Shown: piece by piece, positions 43,239 through 52,689 of the stretch | Numbering within the stretch: position 1 is the first letter of the stretch | How the letters are laid out: each line of letters starts with the position of its first letter | DNA from: Bacillota bacterium | GTDB taxonomy: Bacteria > Bacillota > Negativicutes > Sporomusales > Sporomusaceae | NCBI GenBank assembly: GCA_023443285.1 | Contig: JAEZVB010000035.1 | Span: 1 to 61,668 of the forward strand | Reading direction: 5' to 3' | Length of the DNA stretch: 61,668 bases | Made by a program: the position numbers and the translations under genes | Notes under the pieces: generated by a model | Told to the model about the DNA's origin: nothing | The model's input: only the letters and a program-made list of their open reading frames with translations | The model's database searches: none

Positions 43239-44618
43239 CTAAGATTCAGAAACCGATGGCTTACGCATAGTTGTCCACCGATAAATTATTATGGGTAAAA
43301 TCAGTAGCGGCACACCAAGATACAATGAAGTTCTGAGTTCTTCGGTAAAGGCGACAAAGATTAGGCAAACAATCTGTGCCCAAATGCCAAACTGAGAAAT
43401 ATATGGAAAAAACGGGGCTTTATATTTTAGCTGTTGTACTTCAACTGGGCTGAGTTGCTTGCGAAAATTATACTGACTCCAGCAAATAGAAATCCAGGCA
43501 ATGGCTCCGGTAAAACCCGATAATGCCAGCAGATAAGTATAAATACTTTGGTCTTGGTCAAACGTGTACAAAAGTACGCCAAGCCAACACACCACAATGG
43601 ACAGTGCTGTAGCATTTTGTGGTACGCCTTGACTATTAAGTCGTCCTAGGAATTCAGGAGCCATTCCCTCCTGCGCCAAAGCATACATCGCGCGCGTACA
43701 GCCATACAAACCGGAATTGGAGCAGGAAATAGCCGCTGTCAAAACAACAAACGAGAAAATCGCGCCTGCCCACTCTAGTCCATAAGCATGGAGGGCTGCT
43801 GCAAATATACTCTTTTCCAAGCTGGCTTTATCCCAGGGGAAGATAGTGACCAATAACAGCATGGGGACAATATAGAGCAAGATAATCCGCACAGTTACCT
43901 GTCTGATGGTAGCAGGAATGGTCTTGGCAGGGTCTTTGCTTTCCGCTGCTGCCAGACCGATTATCTCTGATCCTTGAAAATTAACTAAAATAATTACCAT
44001 GGTCAGCAGCACAGCCCAATAACCTTCAGGGGCAAAACCGCCGCTGGATAATAGCACGCTGGTTCCCAGATAATCCCCGCCGCCGATGGCACCGAAGAAA
44101 ATCATGATAGCTAAAGCGCAAAAAACAAGTAAAGCAACAATCTTAAACAGCGCCAACCAGAACTCCATTTCGCCAAACAGATTGACGCGGGATAAATTTA
44201 TAAAGGTGATCGCCAAACCAAACAATACTGCCCACCACATGGCGCTTACTGCCGGGAAAAAGCCATTCATGATGATACCGGCAGCAATCATTTCGGATGG
44301 GACATAAGTTACCCAGGTTAGCCAGTAACACCAGCCCACACCACATGCCCAGGATGGTGATATATAGTCGCGGGTGTAACTGATAAACGAACCGGCAATT
44401 GGCCGGGACACTGCCAATTCACCCAAACATACCATGACAGCATAAACAATCAGACCGCCTAGCAAATAGGCCAGTACAGAGGCTGGGCCGGCTTTGCCTA
44501 CCACATAACCGCTGCCTAAAAAATAACCGCTGCCGATAATCCCTCCAAGGGCAATCATTTGCAGATGGCGGTTCTTAAGCCCCCGGTTTAATTGTCTTGT
44601 GGTATCCATTTGCTCCAA
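43239..44618 (-). CDS. amino acid permease (APC superfamily)
   Basis: A 459-residue membrane protein with 12 hydrophobic helices. The N-terminus LNRGLKNRHLQMIALGGIIGSGYFLGSG is the hallmark of the AAT group (LysP, GabP, AnsP). SRPIAGSFISYTRDYISPSWACGVGWCYW and NFQGSEIIGLAAAESKDPAKTIP agree. The TTG start has a GGAGGA site. Substrate unknown. Confidence 0.93.
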   Translation of the reverse strand: MEQMDTTRQLNRGLKNRHLQMIALGGIIGSGYFLGSGYVVGKAGPASVLAYLLGGLIVYAVMVCLGELAVSRPIAGSFISYTRDYISPSWACGVGWCYWLTWVTYVPSEMIAAGIIMNGFFPAVSAMWWAVLFGLAITFINLSRVNLFGEMEFWLALFKIVALLVFCALAIMIFFGAIGGGDYLGTSVLLSSGGFAPEGYWAVLLTMVIILVNFQGSEIIGLAAAESKDPAKTIPATIRQVTVRIILLYIVPMLLLVTIFPWDKASLEKSIFAAALHAYGLEWAGAIFSFVVLTAAISCSNSGLYGCTRAMYALAQEGMAPEFLGRLNSQGVPQNATALSIVVCWLGVLLYTFDQDQSIYTYLLALSGFTGAIAWISICWSQYNFRKQLSPVEVQQLKYKAPFFPYISQFGIWAQIVCLIFVAFTEELRTSLYLGVPLLILPIIIYRWTTMRKPSVSES

Positions 44619-44838
44619 TTATCATTCCTCCAGTAATGTACAAAATGCTTTCGGAATGATTATATCACAATCATTTTTCCTGACAATGGTATTTTACAAA
44701 ACTATCCCGAGTATACAAAAAACAAGAAAGGTAGTTTGCAGGAAAAGGAAATAATTATATCGAACCCATACTTAACCAGATAATAGCAACCTTATAAGTT
44801 GCTAAGCTGTAGGTTGACAAGCTAAAGGATGGTGTTTT

Positions 44839-45453
44839 ATGGCTACAGTTTTGGCAATTATAGCAAATCCAAGGAAGAACTCGTATACAGGACGACTAAT
44901 GCAGTCATTTTTACAGGCGTATCAAAGCAAGAATCCTATTGATACAATCAGCGTGCTGGATTTATATAAAACAGAAATCCCGGTAATTGATGACGCGGTA
45001 ATAGACGCGTGGAGCAAACCGGAGAAACATCATACGGTTGAAGAAAAAACGCTGTTGGCTAAGATTGATTATTTTACCAGTCAGTTTTTAGTAGCCGATA
45101 AGGTAGTTATCGCTGCCCCCATGTGGAATTTACAGTTTCCGCCGATGCTTCTTGCTTATATCGCGAACATTATGGTCGCTGGCAAAACTTTCGCCTACAC
45201 GGATAACGGCTGGACGGGTCTGATGAAGGACAAACCGGTGCTGCTGCTACATGTTCGTGGCGGCGTTTTTTCGCACGGGCCGGCACAGGCCTATGACCAT
45301 GCAGTGCCTTATTTACGCTCGATCTTCAATGTGATGGGAATATCTAATGTAAAGACAATCATCTGTGAAGGCATCGAAGCAGATCCTAACAAAACAGAAG
45401 AGATTTTTGAGCGGGCGGTAAATGAAGCAAACGAGATGGCGAATTGCATCTAA
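44839..45453 (+). CDS. FMN-dependent NADH-azoreductase-like protein
   Basis: A 204-residue flavodoxin-fold protein. The N-terminus TVLAIIANPRKNSYTGRLMQSFLQAY is the FMN-binding loop region, and APMWNLQFPPMLLAYIANIMVAGKTF the second conserved block of AzoR-type enzymes. It reduces quinones, azo compounds or similar. Single gene with its own ribosome site. Confidence 0.88.
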   Translation: MATVLAIIANPRKNSYTGRLMQSFLQAYQSKNPIDTISVLDLYKTEIPVIDDAVIDAWSKPEKHHTVEEKTLLAKIDYFTSQFLVADKVVIAAPMWNLQFPPMLLAYIANIMVAGKTFAYTDNGWTGLMKDKPVLLLHVRGGVFSHGPAQAYDHAVPYLRSIFNVMGISNVKTIICEGIEADPNKTEEIFERAVNEANEMANCI

Positions 45454-45648
45454 CTCGATCTCGTAGAGAGCTAAGCTAATAAGACCGAGCACAGCGGGAA
45501 GTGAAGTAAACCCCTGACGGATATGTAAAAATAGGGTAAAAATAGTATGTCCTTTATTGCTGTGCGTTGATATTTATTTGAAAATAGACTATTAAGCCAA
45601 TCGGTAGCAAATTTTAGAAACTGCCACCTGAAAAAAAAGGAGGAAAAT

Positions 45649-46227
45649 ATGCGAAAAGTAATGCATATCAGGACATGGATAATGCTTATAGTATGTGTGA
45701 CATGTGTCGCCGCAAGTGTAAGTGCGGCCAGTCTTGGGGAAAAGCGCCAGTCGATTCGCAATATGGCTAATGAAACTTTGGGCAGGTTATACCAAGTACA
45801 TCCGGCCGCCAAGGATGCCATCGAAAATGCGGCAGGCTATGCTGCATTCAGTAATCATGGGGTAAAGATATTGTTATTTGGGAGCGGCCATGGCAAGGGG
45901 ATGGCTATTAATAATAATAGTGGACAGGAAGTGTTTATGAAAAAAAGTGAAGTTGGACTGGGACTGGGGTTTGGCATAAAGGATTATAGCGAGGTATTTG
46001 TCTTTGAGACCCAAAAAGATTTTGACCGGTTTATTGATCAAGGTTGGACGTTCGGGGGACAGGCTACTATAGCTGCAACTGATGGTGTAAATGGCGGTGG
46101 GTTTGAGGGAGCAATCTCTATTTGGCCTGGTGCCTGGTTGTATCAGCTGACTGATAAAGGACTTGCGCTTGAACTTACTGGCCAGGGAACAAGGTATTAC
46201 AAAGATAATGAGCTTAATGGCCGTTAA
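45649..46227 (+). CDS. exported SYLF (YSC84-like) domain protein
   Basis: A 192-residue protein with a signal peptide (ends VSAAS). The mature part matches the SYLF lipid-binding domain: IENAAGYAAFSNHGVKILLFGSGHGKGMAI, MKKSEVGLGLGFGIKDYSEVFVF and the glycine-rich end GLALELTGQGTRYYKD. Such proteins are found in bacteria with outer membranes. Role unknown. The AAAGGAGG site is strong. Confidence 0.83.
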   Translation: MRKVMHIRTWIMLIVCVTCVAASVSAASLGEKRQSIRNMANETLGRLYQVHPAAKDAIENAAGYAAFSNHGVKILLFGSGHGKGMAINNNSGQEVFMKKSEVGLGLGFGIKDYSEVFVFETQKDFDRFIDQGWTFGGQATIAATDGVNGGGFEGAISIWPGAWLYQLTDKGLALELTGQGTRYYKDNELNGR

Positions 46228-46237
46228 CTAACTACAA

Positions 46238-46273
46238 AAGCAAGGTCACTGGTATGCGCCAGTGACCTTGCTT
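46238..46273. terminator. bidirectional intrinsic terminator
   Basis: AAGCAAGGTCACTGG, TATGCG, CCAGTGACCTTGCTT, a perfect 15-bp stem between convergent genes. Confidence 0.88.
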
Positions 46274-46293
46274 TACTTAGTTTGTTTTATATT

Positions 46294-46812
46294 TTAAGAG
46301 CCGTGGATTGTTTGAAGAACCTGAGCGACTTCATTGCCAACCATGTCGGACAGCGTATCAAGTACTGACGCCGCCTCTGTTCCATCTGGCCGGGTAACTG
46401 TTTTATCAACAATGTAAGCGTTATCGGCTGTAGAATAAGCCTTTACATCAAGAGCTACATCCAACGGGCGGGCAGATACCAAAACAATATAATTTACATG
46501 GCGATCTTTGCCGTATTTAGCCAGTCCCTCTGGGGTTGCATCGGCAGCACTGTTGATATTGCAGCGGTTAAGATCCCGTAGTACCTCATTACCGGACTGT
46601 ACTTCGCTGCCTAAAAACAAAGCATTTATTTTAAAGCGAATTACTTCATTCAGTGCTTTGTTTAGGATATCAACTCCAGGAACATAGTGACCAGACGTGT
46701 CAATATAGAGAGCGACAGCAGCGCTCGCATTACCGTCGGCAGCGGCAACTGGCGAAATATTTGAAGTCATCATAACCAGTGCCAGGAGAAAGACCATTAA
46801 AACCTTTTTCAT
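46294..46812 (-). CDS. exported protein of unknown function
   Basis: A 172-residue protein with a signal peptide (ends SPVAAADG). The mature part contains LNEVIRFKINALFLGSEVQSGNEVL and HVNYIVLVSARPLDVALDVKAYSTAD, weakly reminiscent of the periplasmic alpha/beta domains of CsgG/LpoB-like proteins. This resemblance is tentative. Single gene. Confidence 0.68.
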   Translation of the reverse strand: MKKVLMVFLLALVMMTSNISPVAAADGNASAAVALYIDTSGHYVPGVDILNKALNEVIRFKINALFLGSEVQSGNEVLRDLNRCNINSAADATPEGLAKYGKDRHVNYIVLVSARPLDVALDVKAYSTADNAYIVDKTVTRPDGTEAASVLDTLSDMVGNEVAQVLQTIHGS

Positions 46813-46921
46813 CAGATTAACACCTCGTTTGGTTAAATATGGGATTGTTGTACGTGATCTCTACTATCATATCGCAAATCTAGCAAAATTACAAAAATAA
46901 AATGTTAGTAGTAATAACAAA

Positions 46922-46942
46922 AAAAGAGCCCGAAGGCTCTAA
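46922..46942 (-). terminator. intrinsic terminator of the small peptide gene
   Basis: On the minus strand AGAGCC, TTCG loop, GGCTCT, then TTTTTTTG. Confidence 0.8.
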
Positions 46943-46945
46943 TAC

Positions 46946-47050
46946 TCATAAGCATTTATGATGATTTTTTTCTAAATAAGTTTCGATTGTGATTACTAGG
47001 GCTATGAAACTAACGAAGACTGACAACGTTATCAATATCCCAGTAATCAT
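46946..47050 (-). CDS. 34-aa hydrophobic peptide, type I toxin-like
   Basis: A short frame with a strong AAGGAGGTG site seven bases before ATG. The peptide MITGILITLSVFVSFIALVITIETYLEKNHHKCL is one membrane helix with a charged tail. This is the form of the holin-like toxins of type I toxin-antitoxin systems (TxpA/BsrG/Hol_Tox group). It has a perfect-spacing promoter (47088-47116) and its own terminator, so it is a complete gene. An antisense RNA would be expected on the plus strand; I found no clear promoter for one. Confidence 0.7.
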   Translation of the reverse strand: MITGILITLSVFVSFIALVITIETYLEKNHHKCL

Positions 47051-47087
47051 GATTTGCACCTCCTTATTTAGTTGAGTTCTTATTTCT

Positions 47088-47116
47088 ATTATACAATAAT
47101 TACAAAGGTTTCTCAA
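47088..47116 (-). promoter_or_regulatory. promoter of the small peptide gene
   Basis: On the minus strand TTGAGA, 17-base spacer, TATAAT; 38 bases upstream of the start codon. Confidence 0.8.
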
Positions 47117-47206
47117 TATTCAGATTTGTTGTAATGCACTTGGCATAAGAGTAAAATTAGAAATCAATATAAAAATAATTTTCTTATTTCTACAGGAGGT
47201 TAAACT

Positions 47207-47830
47207 ATGGCTAAGCAAGACGTAAGCCAGTCTAAAAAGGCTTTGGAACTGCAGAAGCAGGCCAATATGGTTATTGAAAATCTGCATATTAGGCAGCAGT
47301 GGGGTTTGGTTGGTGAAACCATCTTGGTAGGTTCAGCTAGTTTTGGACTAATGACAACTCCTAATTTGGATTTTGAAATTTATGTGGAAGAGCCAGACGT
47401 TCGCCTGGGCTTTGATACGATTCGTGAATTTGCTGCTATGCCAGGAGTAAAACAAATTCAATTCTGCAACTTTATGGGAACTTTTGATCCCGGACTTTAC
47501 TGGCGTATTGATTATCAAGATCCCCAGGGGCTTATGTGGGATATTGATAATTGGTTAGTGCCTTTCAGTCATCCGTATGCGGGCATGGCCGAAAGTTTCG
47601 CTAACGCAATGCAACAGGCGTTAACTGCTGAAACCAGACAGATTATTTTAGAAATAAAATCCCAAAGATCGCCAGATAATAGTATTCGCGGGATAGACGT
47701 TTATAAGGCAGTGCTGAGTGGAGGAGTACGCAACATAGCGCAGCTTATAAAGTGGTTAGCAAGTAATCCACCAGTTGAAATGGAAACATGGCAACCAACA
47801 GGTGCATGGATACCTAAACTATACTGTTGA
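47207..47830 (+). CDS. protein of unknown function, nucleotidyltransferase-like
   Basis: A 207-residue protein. VGSASFGLMTTPNLDFEIYVEEP resembles the GSxxxG...D.D pattern of nucleotidyltransferase folds, and YWRIDYQDPQGLMWDIDNWLVPF could hold a third acidic residue. This is a weak resemblance. The GGAGG site is good. The next gene starts 13 bases on, so they probably share a transcript. Confidence 0.65.
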   Translation: MAKQDVSQSKKALELQKQANMVIENLHIRQQWGLVGETILVGSASFGLMTTPNLDFEIYVEEPDVRLGFDTIREFAAMPGVKQIQFCNFMGTFDPGLYWRIDYQDPQGLMWDIDNWLVPFSHPYAGMAESFANAMQQALTAETRQIILEIKSQRSPDNSIRGIDVYKAVLSGGVRNIAQLIKWLASNPPVEMETWQPTGAWIPKLYC

Positions 47831-47843
47831 TGGGAGCGCAAAC

Positions 47844-48989
47844 ATGGAAACCATTAGTATTGCGGCCAGTCAAACCTATAATTATCAAGAAGTCGAAAAA
47901 GCGGTGTTTAGTTGTCTACATTGTTTTCCTGGAATAAAGACAAAGATGAAAAGTGGTTCAAGGGTGCTTGTGAAGATAAATCTATTAAAGCGCAATGCTC
48001 CTGAGGATGCCGTTACTACTCACCCGGCGGTGGTTGAGGCCGTAGTCCGCTATCTCCAGGCTGAAGGCTGTCGTGTCATCATCGGCGATAGTCCGGGTGG
48101 CCCGTTTACTGTAAGCCGATTACGAAGTGTTTATAAAGCCGCGGGAATGCTGCAGGTAGCAGAGAATACCGGGTGCGAGTTAAACTATGATACTTCAGCG
48201 GTTGATGTCATTAATGAAAAGGCGAAAAAGCTTAGGCACATGCAAGTTATTAAAGTGATGGAAGAAGTTGATTTTGTCGTATCGGTGGCAAAGCTGAAAA
48301 CGCATGGCATGATGGTATATACGGGGGCAGTCAAGAACTTATTTGGTGTCATTCCCGGGCTAATAAAAGCAGAATACCATTTTAAGATGAAGAGCGTGGA
48401 AAACTTTGCCCATCATCTGATTGATATCTGTGAATATTGTTCACCGGCTTTTTCCGTGATTGATGCCATTGAGGGTATGGAGGGGGACGGGCCTTCCGCC
48501 GGGCAAAAAAGGCATACCGGCCTTATCCTGGCGGCCGAGAATCCCTACGCTTTAGATACGGCAGCTGCCGAGCTTATCGGTATTAAACCTAGCACCATTC
48601 CTACAATCAAAGTTGCCGCAGAGCGGGGGCTGTTTAGTGGGAGCATACACGACTTGCAGGTACAAGGTATGCAATTGAAAGACATCCAGATACCGTCGTT
48701 TGCCTTACCAGGCTCGCTACATGAAAATTTATTAGCAGGTGTTTTACCTACCTTTGTGGCAGACTTTCTGGAAAACACCTTGCGGGCAAAACCCGTGTTT
48801 AATTATGATATGTGTATTGCCTGTGGTGATTGTCAACGTGGGTGTCCGGCCGGTATCATCGATATGAGCTCGGGGAGGCCTATCCCCGAGCTGGATAAAT
48901 GTATCAGTTGTTTTTGCTGTCACGAGTTATGCCCCAAGCAAGCCATTGCCATTCAAAAACATTGGCTGCATCGGGTATTATTTAAATAG
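47844..48989 (+). CDS. DUF362 protein with 4Fe-4S ferredoxin domain
   Basis: A 381-residue protein. The DUF362 part includes VLVKINLLKRNAPEDAVTTHPAVVEAVVRYL, VIIGDSPGGP, VSVAKLKTHGMMVYTGAVKNLFG and AAENPYALDTAAAELIGI. The C-terminus has two 4Fe-4S motifs: CIACGDCQRGCPAGII and CISCFCCHELCPKQAI. The ATG at 47844 is chosen; the frame upstream overlaps the preceding gene. Members are thought to be redox or iron-sulfur related; function uncertain. Confidence 0.88.
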   Translation: METISIAASQTYNYQEVEKAVFSCLHCFPGIKTKMKSGSRVLVKINLLKRNAPEDAVTTHPAVVEAVVRYLQAEGCRVIIGDSPGGPFTVSRLRSVYKAAGMLQVAENTGCELNYDTSAVDVINEKAKKLRHMQVIKVMEEVDFVVSVAKLKTHGMMVYTGAVKNLFGVIPGLIKAEYHFKMKSVENFAHHLIDICEYCSPAFSVIDAIEGMEGDGPSAGQKRHTGLILAAENPYALDTAAAELIGIKPSTIPTIKVAAERGLFSGSIHDLQVQGMQLKDIQIPSFALPGSLHENLLAGVLPTFVADFLENTLRAKPVFNYDMCIACGDCQRGCPAGIIDMSSGRPIPELDKCISCFCCHELCPKQAIAIQKHWLHRVLFK

Positions 48990-49055
48990 ATTTAGTTAAG
49001 CAGCAAGAGTAGAGTTTCGCATTAATTTGATACTAGCTAGGTTATTATGTTACAA

Positions 49056-49095
49056 TAAAAATCCTTCCGACGCATGGGTGGAAGGATTTTTTGAC
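49056..49095 (+). terminator. intrinsic terminator
   Basis: AAAAATCCTTCC faces GGAAGGATTTTTT. Confidence 0.85.
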
Positions 49096-49149
49096 ATTCT
49101 TGTGAAACTAAGATGTAATACCGTGGCAATGTAGGGGTGAGAGATAGTA

Positions 49150-50145
49150 ATGCAATTAGATAGTTTAAAAGTAGCCCTTATTTCTTTTATTGGGGTTTTG
49201 ATAGTTGGTATTATTGGGTTTATGCATTTGGAGAATTTGCCATTTCATGATGCCGCTTACTTTGCAGTCGTCACAATTGCTACTGTGGGTTTTGGTGATA
49301 TTGTGCCAAAAACACCGGTTGGCCGACTGTTTACTTGTTTGTTTATTATCATAGGGGTAGGCCTGGCTTATTATACTTTTATGTTAGTAATTAGTATGTC
49401 AATAGAAGGACGGTTGAAAGACTTCTTTGGGAGGAAGAGTATGAACAGGCGGATTGCAAGTTTGGAAAACCATATCATAGTATGCGGCGCTGGCAAGGTA
49501 GGGGGAAATGTGATTGGACGTTTGCAGAAAGAGGGACAGTATTTTGTAGTTATTGAAAAAGATCTGCAACTCTATGAACAACTGTGTGAACAAAAGGTAT
49601 TAAGCATTCATGGAGATGCCACACTTGATGAAGTATTATTGCAAGCCGGTGTCAAAAGAGCAAAGGGCTTGATTACCGCCTTGTCGCATGATGCAGACAA
49701 TGTATATGTCACCCTTACAAGCAAAAGTCTCAATCCTGAGATGCCGATTGTAGCGAGAGCTGATCGAGCAGAAGCTGAAGAAAAGCTGCGTCGGGCAGGA
49801 GCGACCAACGTTATTTTTCCATCGGTAATGGGTGGAAGGCAAATGGTATCGGCTATGCTTAAACCTGTTATTATGGATTTTGTCGAAAACCTGTTTTATA
49901 ACCAGGAGCTGCATATGGATATTGCCGAGGTTACAGTTGGGTCAGCGTCACCATTGGTCGGTAAAAGCTTTATTCAAAATGATATTAAAGGGCGGTTTGA
50001 TTCGATTGTAGTTGCCATCAAGCGGGATAACAAGTTAATTACTAATCCCCCGGGAACACAAGTCATATACGCCGGTGATATTATGATTGTTCTTGGGCAG
50101 CGGGCAACCTTAAGTAAATTAAATGAATTGGCATTAGCTGAATAG
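49150..50145 (+). CDS. potassium channel with RCK (TrkA-N/TrkA-C) domains
   Basis: A 331-residue protein. Two membrane helices flank a pore loop with the selectivity filter TIATVGFGDIVP. The cytoplasmic part has a TrkA-N Rossmann domain (IIVCGAGKVGGNVIGRL, VLSIHGDATLDEVL) and a TrkA-C domain (residues ~250-331). This is a complete MthK-type channel. Ligand gating by nucleotides or divalent ions is typical; not readable here. Confidence 0.93.
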   Translation: MQLDSLKVALISFIGVLIVGIIGFMHLENLPFHDAAYFAVVTIATVGFGDIVPKTPVGRLFTCLFIIIGVGLAYYTFMLVISMSIEGRLKDFFGRKSMNRRIASLENHIIVCGAGKVGGNVIGRLQKEGQYFVVIEKDLQLYEQLCEQKVLSIHGDATLDEVLLQAGVKRAKGLITALSHDADNVYVTLTSKSLNPEMPIVARADRAEAEEKLRRAGATNVIFPSVMGGRQMVSAMLKPVIMDFVENLFYNQELHMDIAEVTVGSASPLVGKSFIQNDIKGRFDSIVVAIKRDNKLITNPPGTQVIYAGDIMIVLGQRATLSKLNELALAE

Positions 50146-50167
50146 AGAGTACAGGGAAAGCATGATT

Positions 50168-50824
50168 TTACTTAATGAACTCGATTCCGCCTGATTCAAG
50201 GTGATATTTTGCTCCCACGATTTTTATACCAGAAATGTGAGTGAGAATGGGATCACCTTTTAAAACAGCCACCATGTTGCTTATGTTGATGTCAGTAGCA
50301 GCTTCATATAAGTTTGCTGAATTGGCTGCTTTGGCAGCAGCAACGGCAGGTTGAATCTTAGCGGCAATTGCTCCGATATTAGGCGGAACTTCACCACCGT
50401 CAATGGTTGCCTTGACAGCGCCGCAGTTTTCATGACCCAGGATAACAATTAGTTTAGCGTTAAGATGTTCGACCGCATATTCGACACTTCCTAATTCAAT
50501 CGGGTCAAGGATGTTGCCGGCTACCCTCACAACAAAGAGATCGCCCAGGCCTTGATCGAAGAGAATTTCCGGTGGCACCCGTGAGTCAGAGCAACTCACA
50601 ATCACTGCAAAGGGATGTTGACCTTTCGTTAATTCGACCCGGCGGGCTTTGCCAAGCTGGGCAGAAGCATATTTTTCCGTTAGAAAGCGCTGATTGCCGT
50701 CAATTAACATCTTCAATGCAACATCGGACGAAATAGCGGGAGTATCAGCAGAAGCAAGAACTGGGGCAATCAATGATAATGTAAGAAAAAGCGTTAATAG
50801 GGTTGAAAGGTAAAATTTGCGCAT
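50168..50824 (-). CDS. exported beta-class carbonic anhydrase
   Basis: A 218-residue enzyme with a signal peptide (ends LASADT). The zinc motifs are VIVSCSDSRVPPEILF (Cys, Asp, Arg) and VILGHENCGAVKA (His, Cys). It interconverts CO2 and bicarbonate, here in the periplasm. Ends close to the convergent K+ channel gene. Confidence 0.92.
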   Translation of the reverse strand: MRKFYLSTLLTLFLTLSLIAPVLASADTPAISSDVALKMLIDGNQRFLTEKYASAQLGKARRVELTKGQHPFAVIVSCSDSRVPPEILFDQGLGDLFVVRVAGNILDPIELGSVEYAVEHLNAKLIVILGHENCGAVKATIDGGEVPPNIGAIAAKIQPAVAAAKAANSANLYEAATDINISNMVAVLKGDPILTHISGIKIVGAKYHLESGGIEFIK

Positions 50825-50942
50825 ATGTTTTGACTCCTTTTTTACATATTCTAACAGGTATTGTTCGTGAACTTATTCGTGGATTCCTTCTATATATTTG
50901 GACTGGAAGACTGCAAATCATAAATTCTATTGGGAGGTAAAC

Positions 50943-51887
50943 ATGCAAGGATTAGTCTTTGACGAACAGGGATTACGCTATAGTAATGATTGTCCACAGC
51001 CGAAGCCACAACCCGAGGAGGCGTTGATAAGGGTTACCTACGCCGGTATCTGTAATACCGACCTGGAAATAATGCGTGGCTATAAAGGCTTTTATGGAAT
51101 TCTCGGTCACGAGTTTGTTGGTGTGGTTGAAAGCTGTCAGGATAGTAATTTTATTGGCAAACGTGTTGTGGGCGATATCAATATTGGCTGCGGTCGCTGT
51201 GAATTATGTATCTCGGGCCACCCTCACCATTGTGTAAGCCGCAAGGTTTTAGGAATTACCGGGAAAAATGGAGCATTTGCAAACTATATTACATTACCGG
51301 TTAAAAATTTGTATATCGTGCCTGAGCAAATACCCAACATTATAGCAGTGTTTGCCGAGCCGCTTGCCGCAGCGCTGGAAATTGTCGAGCAATGCCACAT
51401 AAGACCAACAGACAATGTCGCGGTAATCGGTGATGGGAAGTTGGGGCAACTCATTGTTCAGGTTTTGACCCTCACAGGTTGTCGTTTGACAGTCATAGGA
51501 AAACATCCGGCTAAGCTGGCCTTGCTCAAAGAAAAAGCGCGAATTGTTCCTTTCAATCCTGCAGAAACCAGCCGTGCTTTTGATTTGGTTGTCGAGTGTA
51601 CCGGTAACGAAATAGGTTTGAAGTATGCCGGACAAATTGTTAAGCCCAGGGGAAAAGTAATTCTGAAAAGCACCTTTAGCAGCCAATCAGGAACAGTCGG
51701 TGCGCAGTGGGTTGTTAATGAGCTTAGTCTTACTGGGTCGCGCTGCGGTCCGATCGATGGAGCCTTGCGCCTGATGGAACGTAATCTTGTCGATGTTGAG
51801 CCGTTAATCGGAGGTATCTACAAATTGACAGAATGGGAGAAAGCCTTCGCCGATGGTAGTGGTCTAAAAGTGCTATTCAAGCTGTAA
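50943..51887 (+). CDS. zinc-dependent alcohol dehydrogenase-like (MDR) protein
   Basis: A 314-residue medium-chain dehydrogenase. The catalytic-zinc region is YAGICNTDLEIMRGYKGFYGILGHEFVGVV, and the structural-zinc site has four cysteines (CGRCELCISGHPHHC). The cofactor loop is VAVIGDGKLGQL. It is slightly short compared with usual MDR enzymes. The ATG at 50943 with GGGAGG is chosen over the open frame upstream. Substrate not evident. Confidence 0.9.
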   Translation: MQGLVFDEQGLRYSNDCPQPKPQPEEALIRVTYAGICNTDLEIMRGYKGFYGILGHEFVGVVESCQDSNFIGKRVVGDINIGCGRCELCISGHPHHCVSRKVLGITGKNGAFANYITLPVKNLYIVPEQIPNIIAVFAEPLAAALEIVEQCHIRPTDNVAVIGDGKLGQLIVQVLTLTGCRLTVIGKHPAKLALLKEKARIVPFNPAETSRAFDLVVECTGNEIGLKYAGQIVKPRGKVILKSTFSSQSGTVGAQWVVNELSLTGSRCGPIDGALRLMERNLVDVEPLIGGIYKLTEWEKAFADGSGLKVLFKL

Positions 51888-51917
51888 TAAATATAAATAT
51901 GTATAATGACAATAATA

Positions 51918-51958
51918 AAGCTTCCCTGTCAGGAAAACCTACCAGGGAAACTTTTATT
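51918..51958. terminator. hairpin between convergent genes
   Basis: AAAGCTTCCCTG faces CAGGGAAACTTTTATT. Confidence 0.7.
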
Positions 51959-51992
51959 ATAGCCGGGGATAGATACAAAGATAGTTTCCGCC

Positions 51993-52457
51993 TTATTCAT
52001 TGGTGGCATTTTGCTCTGCCCTTTTGTTGATAGCAATAGCATCAAGCTTGTCACAGCCAAGTTGGTCTTCCATATTTTCCATGGTTTCTCGCATTTTTTT
52101 CTGATAATATCCGGTGAGGCCAAGCATACGGTAGTCACTAAGAAAACTAACCTTTTCAGCTGCCAGTTTAGCGTTATCATTTTGTGGTGCTGCGTTCGCC
52201 TTAGACGAATTGCCGTTTGCATCCGTATTGCTGTCGGCATTTTTTTTATTTTTTTCTTCTTCTTGGACAGTCGATGTGCCAATAAGTACTTTCATGTTTT
52301 TTCCAATAACAATATAAGTATAGGTGATATTACCTTCGGTAACAGTGACATATTTCCAACCTGACGAATTACTATTTTCTGATTGTGTTGCATTGCTTTC
52401 AGTTTGCCCGCGCACGCTTTGATTGGTTATCTGTGATGAAATTCCGGGTAAAATCAT
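51993..52457 (-). CDS. small Asn/Gln/Lys-rich protein of unknown function
   Basis: A 154-residue protein rich in Asn, Ser, Lys and Glu. There is a central strand-rich patch (WKYVTVTEGNITYTYIVIGKNMKVLIG) and a helical C-terminus. No clear signal peptide. An AAAGGAG site lies upstream. No family recognised; a competing frame on the same strand (51929-52282) seems to be a shadow. Confidence 0.55.
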   Translation of the reverse strand: MILPGISSQITNQSVRGQTESNATQSENSNSSGWKYVTVTEGNITYTYIVIGKNMKVLIGTSTVQEEEKNKKNADSNTDANGNSSKANAAPQNDNAKLAAEKVSFLSDYRMLGLTGYYQKKMRETMENMEDQLGCDKLDAIAINKRAEQNATNE

Positions 52458-52689
52458 AGTTACTGCCAGCTCCTTTAAATAAGCATCTCAAATTAATATC
52501 GCGAATTTCCAATAATTTCTTAATACTTTGACGGGATTATATATATTATGTAGATCGGGAAATACTTTGTCTTTTGATGTATTATTATGTGAAATTTTAG
52601 CAGGAAGTAATAGGCTATAAAGAGAAGATATTAACAAACTAAAATAGGCATATATTATGCAGGAGTGATGACTAATTAATACTTTGCTT

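Larger units (their letters stand above)
46813..47206. other. interval with a small toxin-like gene
   Basis: Contains the 34-aa membrane peptide gene, its promoter and terminator, listed below. Nothing else is seen. Confidence 0.6.

Noticed and set aside
51929..52282. 117-codon Lys-rich frame on the minus strand
   Set aside because: Overlaps a longer same-strand frame (51993-52457) with a better ribosome site and more protein-like composition.
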